64,000 nucleotides of DNA from positions 558,001-622,000 of the forward strand of contig CAVOJY010000006.1 in the NCBI GenBank assembly GCA_963696405.1, in the 5' to 3' direction. Both the position numbers and the translations under genes were made by a program. Below the pieces are notes generated by a model, which worked only from the letters and a program-made list of their open reading frames with translations, was not told the origin of the DNA and did not search any database. Origin of the DNA: CAVOJY01 sp963696405. Lineage in GTDB: Bacteria; Chloroflexota; Limnocylindria; Limnocylindrales; CSP1-4. Shown piece by piece: positions 18,530 to 27,588 of this stretch; the first letter of the stretch is position 1; every line of letters starts with the position of its first letter.

Positions 18530-20038
18530 GCGATACCGGCCGCGGTCGTGAGCTTCTGGAGCGTGGCGTCGTCGCTGGCGATGAGGATGAGTTTGCCCGT
18601 CGCGTCCGGACCCGAGAAGAGCCGCGCCGAGCCCAGCTCATCGACGAGCGGCGCCGCGGCTGTCGCGAACTCCTCCGCGTCCTGGGGCGTGTCCCACGCC
18701 GTCTTCCAGGCGACCGCCCACGCGCCGTTCGGACCGTCGTACGAGGCCAGGCGATCTCCGCCCCAGCCGGCCGCAGCGTCGTCGGCCGATGCCCGTGACG
18801 GGGCCGCCCTCGATCCACACCCGCGTCGCGAACTCGCCGACCGTGTCGGTCGCAGATTCCTTCCATCCGGACCCCAGCCGCTCGAGGACCGGCGGCAGGG
18901 TGACGGGGACCGGCTTCTCGCCCGAGGAGTACTTCTCAGGATGCAGGATCTGCTCGGTCGAATCCGGGAGCTTCCGATACGCGTCGTTGATGGCGTCCCA
19001 CCCGCCCTGCATGTAGAGGCCGAGCGCGAACGACAGGCCGTCCTCGTACGGGAACGTGAACTGCTGGCGGAGGATCGGGGGGAGCCGGTCGAGCGCCGCC
19101 TGTGCGGCCGGGTCGGACGACTGCTGGACCAGTTCCACGAGCTCCTGGGGCGTCAGGTTCCCCTGGGCCCACAAGGTCATGAGGAGCGACGCATCGCCCT
19201 CCACGAGCGCGAGACGTGCAAGGCCGCGGTCGCCTTGGGTCGGGTCGTCGATCTGGAGCGAGTCCAGGCCGAACCGCTGATCTTGCAGCGCGTGCATGTA
19301 CTCGTGCGACAGCGTCATCCGCTCGAGCGGGCCGAAGTCGCCGCTCCGCTGGACGATCGTCATCTGCCTGGTGTCATCGTCGTAGTAGCCGAGGATCTGC
19401 GAGGCCAGCGCCGACAGGTAGAGGTCGCGCAGGTCCAGGCCCGGCTCCATGAATCCGAGCCGCTCGAGGAGATCCTGCTGGATCTTCAGCTCGGCGGGTG
19501 GGTTCTCCTTGTCGAATGACCTCGTGAGGTCGTCGCGCGCTGCCGACTCGCTGAGCACGCGGTTCGGGACGTCGACCGTGGGGTCGATCCTCCGGATCGG
19601 CGGCACCTGCGCCTCCACGGCGGCGACCTGCTCGTCGAGGTTGCCTGGGATGGCCGTCGAGCCCGGGCTGCCCGATGGCGCCGGGGTGCCGGCGGCAGGC
19701 GTGGGGCTCGCCCCGAGCGTCGATCGGGGAGTCGGCGCGGCCGTGGCGGGCTCCGGCGAGACCGCCCCCGCGATCGGCGTTGGCGTGGCGACCGCGACGA
19801 CGGAAGGGGAAGAGCCGCCGAGGGTGCCAAGCCGGTCGAGGACGAGATAGCCGATGCCGCCCAGCAGCAGCACGACGGCCACGATTGCCGAGGCGATGAG
19901 CAGGCGCTCGCCGCCCGAGCGGTCGGGAGTTGTCGGCCGCCCGGGCTGGCTCGCGGGCGGCGGGGTGGGCGGCGGGGTGGTCGGCGGGGTGGTCGGCGGG
20001 GTGGTCGGCTGGCTGGTCGTCGGGGTTGGCTCGTTCAT
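18523..20038 (-). CDS. Membrane-anchored HExxH putative metallopeptidase, one frameshift
   Basis: The N-terminus is proline/threonine-rich and cytoplasmic, followed by one membrane segment (residues about 47-68) and a low-complexity linker. The outer domain begins near residue 150. The zinc motif is LSHEYMHALQDQRFG, with a likely third ligand in ARLALVEGDASLL. The family is unnamed to me but is common in Chloroflexota. The frame runs intact to about 18795. One base must then be skipped to reach the natural C-terminus (AAAGWGGDRLASYDG to the stop at 18523). Without the shift the protein runs on in nonsense to 18638. The tail overlaps the cyclase remnant by 7 bp. Confidence 0.7.
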
Positions 20039-20095
20039 GTCCGGGCTATTCTCGCAGGAGACCCGTCGGGCGACGACGGCGGGCGGTTGCGGGAC

Positions 20096-20130
20096 GGTGA
20101 AGAAAGGCAGTTCGTTGCGGTTTCTTCACC
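20096..20130. other. Perfect 10-bp hairpin, possible small RNA element
   Basis: GGTGAAGAAA (20096-20105) pairs with TTTCTTCACC (20121-20130) around a 15-nt loop. It lies in the 241-bp gap between the HExxH gene, which reads leftward, and the MBL gene, which reads rightward. Together with the terminator at 20220-20260 it could bound a small RNA. Confidence 0.35.
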
Positions 20131-20219
20131 ATCTCGAGTCTTGGTCCTTCACCCGCGACCCCTAGGCTACGCATCAGGAACCGAGAAGCCTCCCTTCCAG
20201 TTCCCACCTCCCTCCCTCC

Positions 20220-20260
20220 GAACGAGGGGCGCCGATTGGGCAGGCGTCCCTCGTTCTTTT
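20220..20260 (+). terminator. Strong intrinsic terminator without an obvious upstream gene
   Basis: A 14-bp stem (20220-20233 with 20243-20256, one G-U pair) and a 9-nt loop are followed by TTTT on the plus strand. It is one of the best terminators in the window. No plus-strand gene ends nearby, because the left neighbour is transcribed the other way. It either ends an unannotated small RNA or attenuates the MBL gene that starts at 20280. Confidence 0.6.
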
Positions 20261-20279
20261 CGTGGGACAATCCCCGCCG

Positions 20280-20996
20280 ATGGAGATCACCTGGCACGGG
20301 CAGGGCTGCGTCCGATTGAGGGGCAGAGAGGGAGTGATCGCGGTCGATCCCTTCCCGTCGCTGGTCGGTCCGACCGGCCGCGGCCTGACCGCCGACGTTA
20401 TCGCCTTCACCCATCCCGACCCTCACCCACTGGCACGCCGTTCAGAGCGCAGGGCCGCCGGAGGCGGGCATGGTCCGGGCGGCCGCCCGCTGGTGGCCGC
20501 AGGCGACGATGTCCCCGTCCCGACCAGCCTCGAGTCCGCCTTCCGCCTGACCGGCCCGGGCGAATACGAGGTTCATGACATCCTCGTGACCGGCATCCGT
20601 ACGGCCCGCGACGACGCCCGCGGCGAGGTGCGCGGCCTGAACACCTCGTACGTCTTCCAGCTCGACGGACTGCATGTCATGCACCTGGGCGACCTGGGCC
20701 ACCTGCTGAGCGAGGAGCAGCTGCGGGAGATCGGCACGGTGGACGTCGTTTGCGTGCCAATCGGCGGGTCGCTCCCGGCGGCACGATCTGCCGAGGTGGT
20801 GGCGCAGCTGGACGCGAACCTCGTTGTGCCCCTCCCTGTGGGTGAGTCAGACGAGGGGTCCGAGGCGGGCATGGCCCGCTTCCTCCACGAGATGGGCGTG
20901 AAATCGCTCGTCCCGCAGGCGAAGCTGACGGTCAACCCGTCATCGATCCCGCAGGAACTGACGATCGTTCTGCTCGAGCCGCGCAACCGCAGCTGA
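20280..20996 (+). CDS. UlaG-like MBL-fold metal-dependent hydrolase
   Basis: A 238-residue metallo-beta-lactamase-fold protein of the UlaG/YfnJ-like type. It opens with MEITWHGQGCVRLRG and has the metal-site HLGDLGHLLSEEQL and the late KSLVPQAKLTV. The usual early DxxH motif is replaced by FTHPDPHPLA, after which about 25 residues look unlike the family. The first metal site may therefore be altered or locally misread. I preferred the ATG at 20280 to the GTG 18 bp upstream because family similarity starts there. Function is unassigned. It stands alone between a terminator and convergent hutI. Confidence 0.75.
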   Translation: MEITWHGQGCVRLRGREGVIAVDPFPSLVGPTGRGLTADVIAFTHPDPHPLARRSERRAAGGGHGPGGRPLVAAGDDVPVPTSLESAFRLTGPGEYEVHDILVTGIRTARDDARGEVRGLNTSYVFQLDGLHVMHLGDLGHLLSEEQLREIGTVDVVCVPIGGSLPAARSAEVVAQLDANLVVPLPVGESDEGSEAGMARFLHEMGVKSLVPQAKLTVNPSSIPQELTIVLLEPRNRS

Positions 20997-21043
20997 GGCG
21001 GACCCCGCCGGCGAACGACTCGCCCGCAACGCGAGGCGACGGG

Positions 21044-22420
21044 TCAGGAGCGCTCGAAGACCACCAGCCCCCGCTTGACGACGGTTCGCACGAGGTCCGC
21101 CCCGAGCCAGTACGGGATCAGCGCGTGGGAGGGAACGTCCCAGACGGTGAGGTCGGCCTGGCGGCCGGGCTCGAGCGCGCCGTGGGTCTGGCCGAGCCGG
21201 AGGGCGTGCGCGGCGTTGACGGTCACGGCGGCGAGCGCCTCGGCCGGGGAGAGCCCGAGGCGCAGCACCGCGAGCGACATGACGAGCTGGAGGTTCGGGG
21301 TCGGGGACGTCCCGGGGTTGAAGTCGCTCCCGAGGGCCAGCGGGACTCCGCGGTCGATGAGTTCGCGGGCGGGGCCGTACTCGTCGTGTTTCAGGAAGAA
21401 GCTGGTGGCCGGAAGCAGGGTCGCCACGACCGGCACCCCGGCGTCGTTGGTCGCGGCCAGCGCGTCGATCCCGGCCTTCGAGGGGACCGCCAGGTGGTCG
21501 GCTGCCGCTGCGCCGAGCTCGGCCGCAAGCTCCGCGCCGCCGGACGGCCGGAGCTCGTCGGCGTGGAGGCGGAGCTTCAGGCCCAGGCGCGCGCCCGCCA
21601 GCAACACGCGGCGGGACTGGTCGGCCGAGAAGACGCCCTCCTCGCAGAAGACATCGCAGAACCGGGCGATCCCCTGTTGGGCCACCGCCGGCAGCTGAAC
21701 GTGGACCACGTCGCGGATGTAGGCCTCGGTCGCGTCGGGCCGGCCACGGTACTCGGGTGCGACCGCATGCGCGCCCAGGAAGGTCGGCACGACCTCGATT
21801 GGTCCCTCCGCACCGAGCCGGCCCATCACGTCCAGCTGGCGCAGCTCCGTCTCACGGTCGAGCCCGTACCCGGACTTGGCCTCGACCGTGGTCGAGCCGT
21901 GGCGCAGCATCTCTCCCAGCCAGCGACGACCGTGCGCGAGAAGCTCGTCCGTCGAGGCGGCACGAGTTCGGGCGACCGTGGAGAGGATCCCGCCCCCGGC
22001 GGCGAGGATCTCGAGGTATGTCGCGCCGCGCTCCCGGAGCGCAATCTCGTCTTCGCGGGTCCCGGCAAACACGAGGTGGGTGTGCGGGTCGACGAGGCCG
22101 GGCGTGACGGTGCAGCCCGACGCGTCCAGCCGGGCGAACCGGGTCGCGTCGAGCGGGTCCAGGCCGTCCCCGGCCAGCCGGGTCCGGACCTCCGCCATGG
22201 TTCCCACGGCGACCACCCGGCCCTCCCAGGCCGCGATCGCCGGGCCCAGGTCGTCGCGGCGCGACGGTGTCTCGGCCGCGAGCAGCCCGAGGTCGGCCTG
22301 GGAGGAGCCACGACGGAGGCCGCCGGCGAACGTCGCGATCTCGGAGGCGCCGACCACCAGCATCCCCGGGCGCGGCTCGTCCGCAACCCCGCGCCTGATC
22401 GCGCCCTGCGGCCCGCCCAT
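21044..22420 (-). CDS. hutI: Imidazolonepropionase
   Basis: A 458-residue amidohydrolase that hydrolyses imidazolone-5-propionate to N-formimino-L-glutamate in histidine degradation. The metal motif is DPHTHLVFAG. It is followed by AKSGYGLDRETELR, VVPTFLGAHAVAPEY, LKLRLHADEL, DHLAVPSKAGIDAL and GSDFNPGTSP (metal aspartate). About 45 N-terminal residues exceed the usual length. The ATG at 22420 shares one base with the stop of the formimidoyltransferase gene (TGATG), which indicates translational coupling with the next enzyme of the pathway. hutH and hutU are not in the window. Confidence 0.93.
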   Translation of the reverse strand: MGGPQGAIRRGVADEPRPGMLVVGASEIATFAGGLRRGSSQADLGLLAAETPSRRDDLGPAIAAWEGRVVAVGTMAEVRTRLAGDGLDPLDATRFARLDASGCTVTPGLVDPHTHLVFAGTREDEIALRERGATYLEILAAGGGILSTVARTRAASTDELLAHGRRWLGEMLRHGSTTVEAKSGYGLDRETELRQLDVMGRLGAEGPIEVVPTFLGAHAVAPEYRGRPDATEAYIRDVVHVQLPAVAQQGIARFCDVFCEEGVFSADQSRRVLLAGARLGLKLRLHADELRPSGGAELAAELGAAAADHLAVPSKAGIDALAATNDAGVPVVATLLPATSFFLKHDEYGPARELIDRGVPLALGSDFNPGTSPTPNLQLVMSLAVLRLGLSPAEALAAVTVNAAHALRLGQTHGALEPGRQADLTVWDVPSHALIPYWLGADLVRTVVKRGLVVFERS

Positions 22421-23379
22421 CAGCGTCCCGCGGCGGCCAGGCGCAGCTCGAGCGCCATGGTCGGCTCGTAGTCGCGCAGACAGAGCCAGCGGGCTGCGGC
22501 CGCCGCCCGCTCCTCGACGGCCAGGCCAGGCGACACCTCGATGTGGTCGGCCACGTCCGTGAACGCCGCGAGCGGCGCCAGGCCGATGAGCTCCGATTCG
22601 CGGAGCGCGACGCCGCGAGCCGACGCGAGCGCCTCTGCTTCCTCCCACACGCGCCAGAGCGGGGTCACGGCGAAGTCGAGCAGGTTCATCGACACCTGGG
22701 AGCGCCCCTCCTCGGCCAGGAAGAAACCCTTCGCCTGCACGCGGGGCAGACCGCCCGAGCTCTCGCGGATGGCCCTGGCGATCTCCTTCGCGACCTCGAC
22801 GTCGCGGGTGTCGAGGTTGACATTCCAGGCGATCAGGAAGGGCCGCGCGCCGACCACGGTTGCCCCGCCCCGCGGGTGCATGCGCGCCGGCCCGAAATCG
22901 GGCGCACGGCCGGGCAACGCGATCTCGCGCTTGAGGCCCTCGTACTGGGGACGGCGGATCTCGTTGAGCACGACCCGATCGGGGCGCGTCGCCGCCCGTG
23001 CGTAGAGGTAGACAGGCAGGTCGAACCGCCTGGCGATACGCTCGCCGAACCGGCGCGCCAGCTCGACGCACTCGTCCATCGTCGTGTCGCCAAGCGGCAC
23101 GAAGGGAACGACATCCACGGCCCCGATCCGCGGATGCTGTCCCTCGTGCTGCTCCATGTCGATGTGCTCGAGCGCGACCGGGACTGCCGCCTCCATCGCC
23201 GTCGCCACCGCCTCCGGCGGGCCGGCGAACGTCAGGACGCTGCGGTTGTGATCCGGGTCGGAGGTGACGTCCAGCAGATGTACCCCGGGTGTCGCCCGCA
23301 CGGCACCCGCCAGGGCGTCGACCACATCGAGCCGGCGACCTTCGCTGAAGTTCGGCACGCACTCCACCAGCTTCGCCAA
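22420..23379 (-). CDS. Glutamate formimidoyltransferase
   Basis: A 319-residue stand-alone formiminotransferase. It moves the formimino group from N-formiminoglutamate to tetrahydrofolate. Signature segments are VECVPNFSEGR, LDVTSDPDHNRSV, EGQHPRIGAVDVVPFVPL, YEGLKREIALPGRAPDFGP and NVNLDTRDVEVAKEIA. The proposed TTG start at 23379 follows GGGGAGGAG. The cyclodeaminase half of the eukaryotic fusion is a separate gene here (31103-31765). It overlaps hutI by one base, so histidine-derived C1 units enter the folate pool from this pair. Confidence 0.92.
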   Translation of the reverse strand: MAKLVECVPNFSEGRRLDVVDALAGAVRATPGVHLLDVTSDPDHNRSVLTFAGPPEAVATAMEAAVPVALEHIDMEQHEGQHPRIGAVDVVPFVPLGDTTMDECVELARRFGERIARRFDLPVYLYARAATRPDRVVLNEIRRPQYEGLKREIALPGRAPDFGPARMHPRGGATVVGARPFLIAWNVNLDTRDVEVAKEIARAIRESSGGLPRVQAKGFFLAEEGRSQVSMNLLDFAVTPLWRVWEEAEALASARGVALRESELIGLAPLAAFTDVADHIEVSPGLAVEERAAAAARWLCLRDYEPTMALELRLAAAGR

Positions 23380-23420
23380 CGCGCTCCTCCCCGTCCGGGA
23401 TCCGGCCGCTCGATGCGTGC

Positions 23421-24221
23421 CTACAGCTCCCGGCGCATGGCCGGGAACCGGGGATCGTCCACCGCGACCGTGAAGTCCGCGGCGCACCAGAACGCCGCGG
23501 AGGCCGCGCTCGTCGCGTCCGGGGAAGCGCCGGGCTCCGGGTATGCCTCCACCGCCGTGAATCCGAGCCCGGCGAGGTCCGCGCAGACGGCTTCCACCAG
23601 GCGTTGTGCGTGGCCCATCCTGCGCGCCTCCGCCGTCGTGGCCACGCAGGTGATCACCGCCGGCAGCGGTGAGCTCGGCAGCTGCGGATAGAGGTCGCGG
23701 AGAGCCAGCGCGCGCGGGTACGCCGAGAGGGGGCCGAACTGCGCGTAGGCGGCCGGCACGCCGTCCGCCAGGAGGACCTTGGCGTAGCTGCCCGCGACGC
23801 CAAGACCGCGCTGGAGCAGCGCCAGCTTGCGGGGCGCCCCTGCCCGGGGGCCACGGGCCGGCCGCGGTGGAGGGACGAAGGGATTCTCGGCGGGAGCGGC
23901 GAAGGGATTGTCCTCGGGGAGCGCCATGCCGCCATCGCCGGCGCCCGCCCGCGGGTCGAACGGGTTGACTGCCGGCTCCCTGCGCGACACTTCCTCCAGG
24001 AACGGGTTGAAGGTGGAGGTCCGTTTCGCGGCGCCCGCCGAAACGTCGTCCCGATCCCGGTCGGCGGCCCGACCCAGCCACGAAGGCCGCGCGGCCTTCG
24101 ACCCGGCCTCCGCGTTCTCCCAGTAGTCGCAGGTGCGATGGTCGAACGCGGGATCCGCGCATGGCGGCACCAGGTCGAACGCGTCCGCGTCGGTCACGTC
24201 CACGATCCGGATGTCGGTCAT
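23421..24221 (-). CDS. GNAT family protein with NPF-repeat linker
   Basis: A 266-residue protein. The N-terminal 40 residues include a short Cys-containing motif (VPPCADPAFDHRTCDYWE). Residues about 70-125 are a disordered, proline-rich linker with repeated NPF (FNPFLEE, VNPFDPR, DNPFAAP, ENPFVPP). The C-terminal half is an acetyltransferase fold with AVITCVATTAEARRMGHAQRLVEAV, which holds the acetyl-CoA loop region, and ends FPAMRREL. The substrate is unknown. The gene stands alone, 41 bp upstream of the formimidoyltransferase in the same direction. The acetyltransferase assignment is moderately sure. Confidence 0.7.
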   Translation of the reverse strand: MTDIRIVDVTDADAFDLVPPCADPAFDHRTCDYWENAEAGSKAARPSWLGRAADRDRDDVSAGAAKRTSTFNPFLEEVSRREPAVNPFDPRAGAGDGGMALPEDNPFAAPAENPFVPPPRPARGPRAGAPRKLALLQRGLGVAGSYAKVLLADGVPAAYAQFGPLSAYPRALALRDLYPQLPSSPLPAVITCVATTAEARRMGHAQRLVEAVCADLAGLGFTAVEAYPEPGASPDATSAASAAFWCAADFTVAVDDPRFPAMRREL

Positions 24222-24270
24222 CGGTCGAGTTTAGCGCCGGGGGACGAGGCCGCTGCTAGATTCCGCGGGC

Positions 24271-24933
24271 ATGCTTGCCTTCATCGACCAGATCGTCATT
24301 CCCTTCCTGAACACGCTCTACGGGGCCGTGGGCTACGCCGGGGTCTTCCTGGCGATGACGATCGAGTCGGCGATGATCCCCCTCCCGTCCGAGCTGATCC
24401 TGCCGTTCGCCGGCTTCCTGGTGTCGGATCCGACCCAGCTCGAACCGATCACGGGCCAACCCTGGTCCTTCTGGATCGTCGTGGTCGTGGCGACCGCCGG
24501 GAACACGGCCGGCTCGCTCATCGCATACGCGATCGGCGCCTGGGGCGGCCGTCCTTTCCTCGAGCGGTACGGGCGTTACATCCTCATCCGCCCTCACGAG
24601 ATCGAGCTGGCCGACCGGTTCTTCGCCCGCTGGGGCTCCCAGACGGTGTTCATCGGACGTCTCCTGCCGGTCGTTCGCACCTTCATCAGTTTTCCCGCCG
24701 GGGTCGCGCGGATGCCGCTCGGCAAGTTCATCCTCTTCTCGACGCTGGGAGCCCTTCCCTGGTCGATCCTCCTCGCCTACGCCGGGGTGGTCCTGGGCGC
24801 GAACTGGGTGGACATCAGGCACGCACTTCAGCCCTTCGACCTCGCCATCGCCCTCGCCGTCGTCCTGGCCGTCCTGCTGTTCCTTGCCTGGCGGCTGGGG
24901 TTGCTGGAACGGCTCCGCCGGCGCACCTCGTGA
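24271..24933 (+). CDS. DedA family membrane protein
   Basis: A 220-residue DedA/SNARE-associated (VTT) protein with about five hydrophobic segments. The family motif ESAMIPLPSELILPFAGFLV is followed by GNTAGSLIAYAIG and the arginine-bearing re-entrant loop FIGRLLPVVRTFISFPAGVARM. DedA proteins are linked to polyprenyl-phosphate or phospholipid flipping and to membrane potential maintenance. Which applies here is unknown. The stop overlaps the MFS start by 4 bp (GTGA), so the two are probably co-translated. Confidence 0.9.
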   Translation: MLAFIDQIVIPFLNTLYGAVGYAGVFLAMTIESAMIPLPSELILPFAGFLVSDPTQLEPITGQPWSFWIVVVVATAGNTAGSLIAYAIGAWGGRPFLERYGRYILIRPHEIELADRFFARWGSQTVFIGRLLPVVRTFISFPAGVARMPLGKFILFSTLGALPWSILLAYAGVVLGANWVDIRHALQPFDLAIALAVVLAVLLFLAWRLGLLERLRRRTS

Positions 24934-26273
24934 CGGCTGGTGCCACTGCCCGCGAACGCCTCCTCGGCGGCGTCGGCCGCAACGTCGTCGCTCTCGGTTT
25001 CGTCAGCCTGCTCACCGACGTCTCGAGCGAGATGCTCATCTACGTCGTCCCGCTCTTCCTCGCCAATGTCCTCGCCGCATCGACGTCGGTCATCGGCCTG
25101 ATCGAGGGCATCGTCGAGAGCGCCTCGGCCTTCCTCAGGCTCGTCAGCGGCGCGATCAGCGATCGCCTCGGCCGCCGCCGCATCCTCGTCGGGACCGGCT
25201 ACTCCACGTCGGTCGTGGCGAAGGCCCTCTACCTGGTTGCGGCGAGCTGGCCGATGGTGCTCCTGGCCCGGCTCGGCGACCGGGTGGGAAAGGGCATCCG
25301 GACGGCGCCCCGGGACGCGCTCATCGCCGACTCCACGCCCCCGGAAGCGAGGGGACGCGCCTTCGGGCTGCACCGGGCGATGGACACCGCCGGCGCGGTG
25401 GTCGGAGTGGGTCTTGCCGCGGTCGTGGTCGCCCTGTTCCAGGGTGACGCCCTGCTACTCGGGGAGGACACGTTCCACGCGCTCGTCCTGCTCGCGCTCG
25501 TGCCCGCGGTGGCGGCGGTCGGCGTGATCGTCGTGGCGGTCCGGGACGTGCGGACGCCGTCCGCCGCGGCGCAACCCGCACGGCCGGGGCCATCAGCGCA
25601 GGTCGCCGACACCGGGGCGGCCGCCCTCCGACCCCGATCCTGGACGGACCGCGCCCGGATGTTCCCGGCGGCCTTCTGGATCTTCGTCGGCGCAACCGTG
25701 GTCTTCACCCTGGGCAACTCGTCGGATGCGTTCATCGCGCTTCGCTCCCAGGCCCTGGGGGTGACCGTCCGGGACCTCCTTCTCATCGTCGTCCTCTTCA
25801 ACGTGGTCGACGCGGTCATCGCGCTGCCTGCCGGCGCGCTGTCCGACGTGATCGGCCGGAGCCGTCTGCTCCTGGTGGCCTGGGGCTTCTACGCGGTCAC
25901 GTACGCTGGGTTCGCGCTCGCGGGTTCGAGCATCGCGGTTCCCGTGCTCTGGGTCCTCTACGGCGTGTACTACGGGATCCTCGAGGCGGTCGGACGGGCG
26001 TTCATCGCGGACCTCGCACCCGTCGAGGCGCGAGCGACCGCGTTCGGCATCTACAACATGGCGATCGGCCTCGCGCTCCTGCCCGCCTCCATCGTGGCGG
26101 GGCTCCTCTGGGACAACGTCTCCCAGCCCGCGACCTTCTGGTTCGGGGCGGCGTGTGCGGCGGCGGCGGCGATCATGCTCGCGGTCTTCGTTCGGCGGCC
26201 GCACGGAGGTGCCGGGCCCGCGACCGCCGGGCGCGCGGCCGCCGGACCGGCGAGCCTGACGCAAGCGGCCTGA
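24930..26273 (+). CDS. MFS transporter
   Basis: A 447-residue major facilitator with two six-helix halves. The A-motif region reads SGAISDRLGRRRILVG in the first half and AGALSDVIGRSRLLLV in the second. FVSLLTDVSSEMLIYVVP opens the protein; this SLLTDVSSEM signature is typical of a bacterial subfamily often annotated as multidrug or sugar exporters. The central loop is proline/alanine-rich. The GTG at 24930 overlaps the DedA stop. The substrate is unknown. Confidence 0.88.
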   Translation: MTAGATARERLLGGVGRNVVALGFVSLLTDVSSEMLIYVVPLFLANVLAASTSVIGLIEGIVESASAFLRLVSGAISDRLGRRRILVGTGYSTSVVAKALYLVAASWPMVLLARLGDRVGKGIRTAPRDALIADSTPPEARGRAFGLHRAMDTAGAVVGVGLAAVVVALFQGDALLLGEDTFHALVLLALVPAVAAVGVIVVAVRDVRTPSAAAQPARPGPSAQVADTGAAALRPRSWTDRARMFPAAFWIFVGATVVFTLGNSSDAFIALRSQALGVTVRDLLLIVVLFNVVDAVIALPAGALSDVIGRSRLLLVAWGFYAVTYAGFALAGSSIAVPVLWVLYGVYYGILEAVGRAFIADLAPVEARATAFGIYNMAIGLALLPASIVAGLLWDNVSQPATFWFGAACAAAAAIMLAVFVRRPHGGAGPATAGRAAAGPASLTQAA

Positions 26274-26343
26274 CGCAAGCGGCCTGACTCGCGCTCCCGC
26301 GGCTGCCTGCGCTATCCTTCCCCGCACAGCCCGAGACACGCCT

Positions 26344-26488
26344 CCTCTTCGGGGCAGGGTGAGATTCCCGACCGGTGGTCGGTTCGCGGCGAACGCGCCG
26401 CGGGCCAGCCCACGAGCCGGCGCCGCACCACGGCAACGGCAGATCCCTGGCAGGGAGCCGACGGTCACAGTCCGGATGGAAGAAGAGG
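26344..26488 (+). ncRNA. FMN riboswitch (RFN element)
   Basis: The closing stem pairs CCTCTTC (26344-26350) with GAAGAGG (26482-26488). Between them lie the highly conserved RFN blocks: GGGGCAGGGTGAGATTCCCG, ACCGGTGGT, GCCAGCCCACGAGCCGG, GATCCCTGGC, and AGCCGACGGTCACAGTCCGG ending in ATGG. It precedes the ABC importer by about 110 bp. No T-rich terminator follows, so control is probably at translation or through a GC-rich antiterminator. High FMN should switch the riboflavin importer off. Confidence 0.95.
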
Positions 26489-26597
26489 GACGCCGCTCGA
26501 GCATGTCGATGCCGGGTCGATGAGGCCCTGCGCAGTGCAGGCCCTGCCCACGGCATGACGCTCACGGTGACCCCGCTCTCCCGTCGCCCGCCCCTGG

Positions 26598-27524
26598 GTG
26601 GAAGGTGCCCTCGAGGCACAGCAGCACGCAGACGGGAGAGCACCACTGTCCGGCATCGTCATCCGCGACGTCGCACGTTCGTTCACCTCAAAGGAGCGGC
26701 AGCTCGCCGTCCTCGACGGGGTGAGCTTCACCGTTCCCGCAGGTTCGATCACGGCGCTGATCGGGCCGAACGGGTGCGGGAAGAGCACGCTCCTGCGCAT
26801 CGTTGCGGGTCTGCTCGCGCCCGACCGGGGCGGCGTGGAGCTCGACGGCGATGCCGTGACCGGACCCGACCCCCGGGTGGGCTTCGTCTTCCAGGAGCCG
26901 CGGCTGCTCCCCTGGCGTGACGCACAATCGAACGTGGCGTTCCCGCTCGAGCTGGCCGGCTGGGAACGAGCGCGCCAGGACGAGCAGGTGCACGACCTGC
27001 TGGCGCTCGTCGGCCTCAGCGACTTCGCGCGGGCGCACCCGCACGAGCTGTCCGGCGGCATGCGCCAGCGTGTGTCGATCGCGCGGGCGCTCGCCCTTGG
27101 GCCCACGGTCCTCGTCCTCGACGAGCCGTTCAGCGCGCTCGACGCTCTTACGCGGGAACGGTTCAACGCGGAGCTCGTCGGCCTCTGGCGCACGACCGCG
27201 ACGACGATCCTCCTCGTCACCCACTCCATCCCCGAGGCCGTGTACCTGGCCGACCAGGTGGTCGTCCTCTCTCCGCGGCCGGCGCGCGTGGCCGCGGTCG
27301 TCCCGGTGGAACTCGACCGTGCGCTGCGGACAGCGCAGCTGGATGTCCTGGGCGTCGGTCGCACAGCGGCCACCATCCGGAGTCACCTGGCCGACACCAC
27401 CACCGACCCGACGCCGGCCGAACTGACCGCCGAGCTGGCCCGGCGACGTGCCCCGCAGGTTCCCATCGAGGCGATGGGCGTCCCGGCGTGGTTCGACCCG
27501 TTTGGCGGGGACGACCGGGCATGA
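26598..27524 (+). CDS. ABC transporter ATPase, riboflavin import (RibXYZ type)
   Basis: A 308-residue ATPase of the nitrate/taurine (SsuB/TauB) class. Walker A is GPNGCGKSTLL, the Q-loop is VGFVFQEPRLLPWRD, the signature is LSGGMRQRVSIARALALGP and Walker B is VLVLDEPFSALD. About 40 C-terminal residues are specific to this group. The proposed GTG start at 26598 follows GGTGG; a CTG near 26646 after GGGAGAG is an alternative, because similarity starts only there. It lies directly behind the FMN riboswitch and is followed by permease and binding protein, giving a complete importer. Confidence 0.88.
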   Translation: MEGALEAQQHADGRAPLSGIVIRDVARSFTSKERQLAVLDGVSFTVPAGSITALIGPNGCGKSTLLRIVAGLLAPDRGGVELDGDAVTGPDPRVGFVFQEPRLLPWRDAQSNVAFPLELAGWERARQDEQVHDLLALVGLSDFARAHPHELSGGMRQRVSIARALALGPTVLVLDEPFSALDALTRERFNAELVGLWRTTATTILLVTHSIPEAVYLADQVVVLSPRPARVAAVVPVELDRALRTAQLDVLGVGRTAATIRSHLADTTTDPTPAELTAELARRRAPQVPIEAMGVPAWFDPFGGDDRA

Positions 27525-27588
27525 GACCTGACCGCGTCAACGGTGCCGTCCGTTCGGAACCCGTCCCTGTCCACGCGGAGGGTCGCCC

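Noticed and set aside
22421..23362. Extension of hutI to a 772-residue protein
   Set aside because: The extra part is the formimidoyltransferase gene in the wrong frame; the ATG at 22420 gives a normal HutI.
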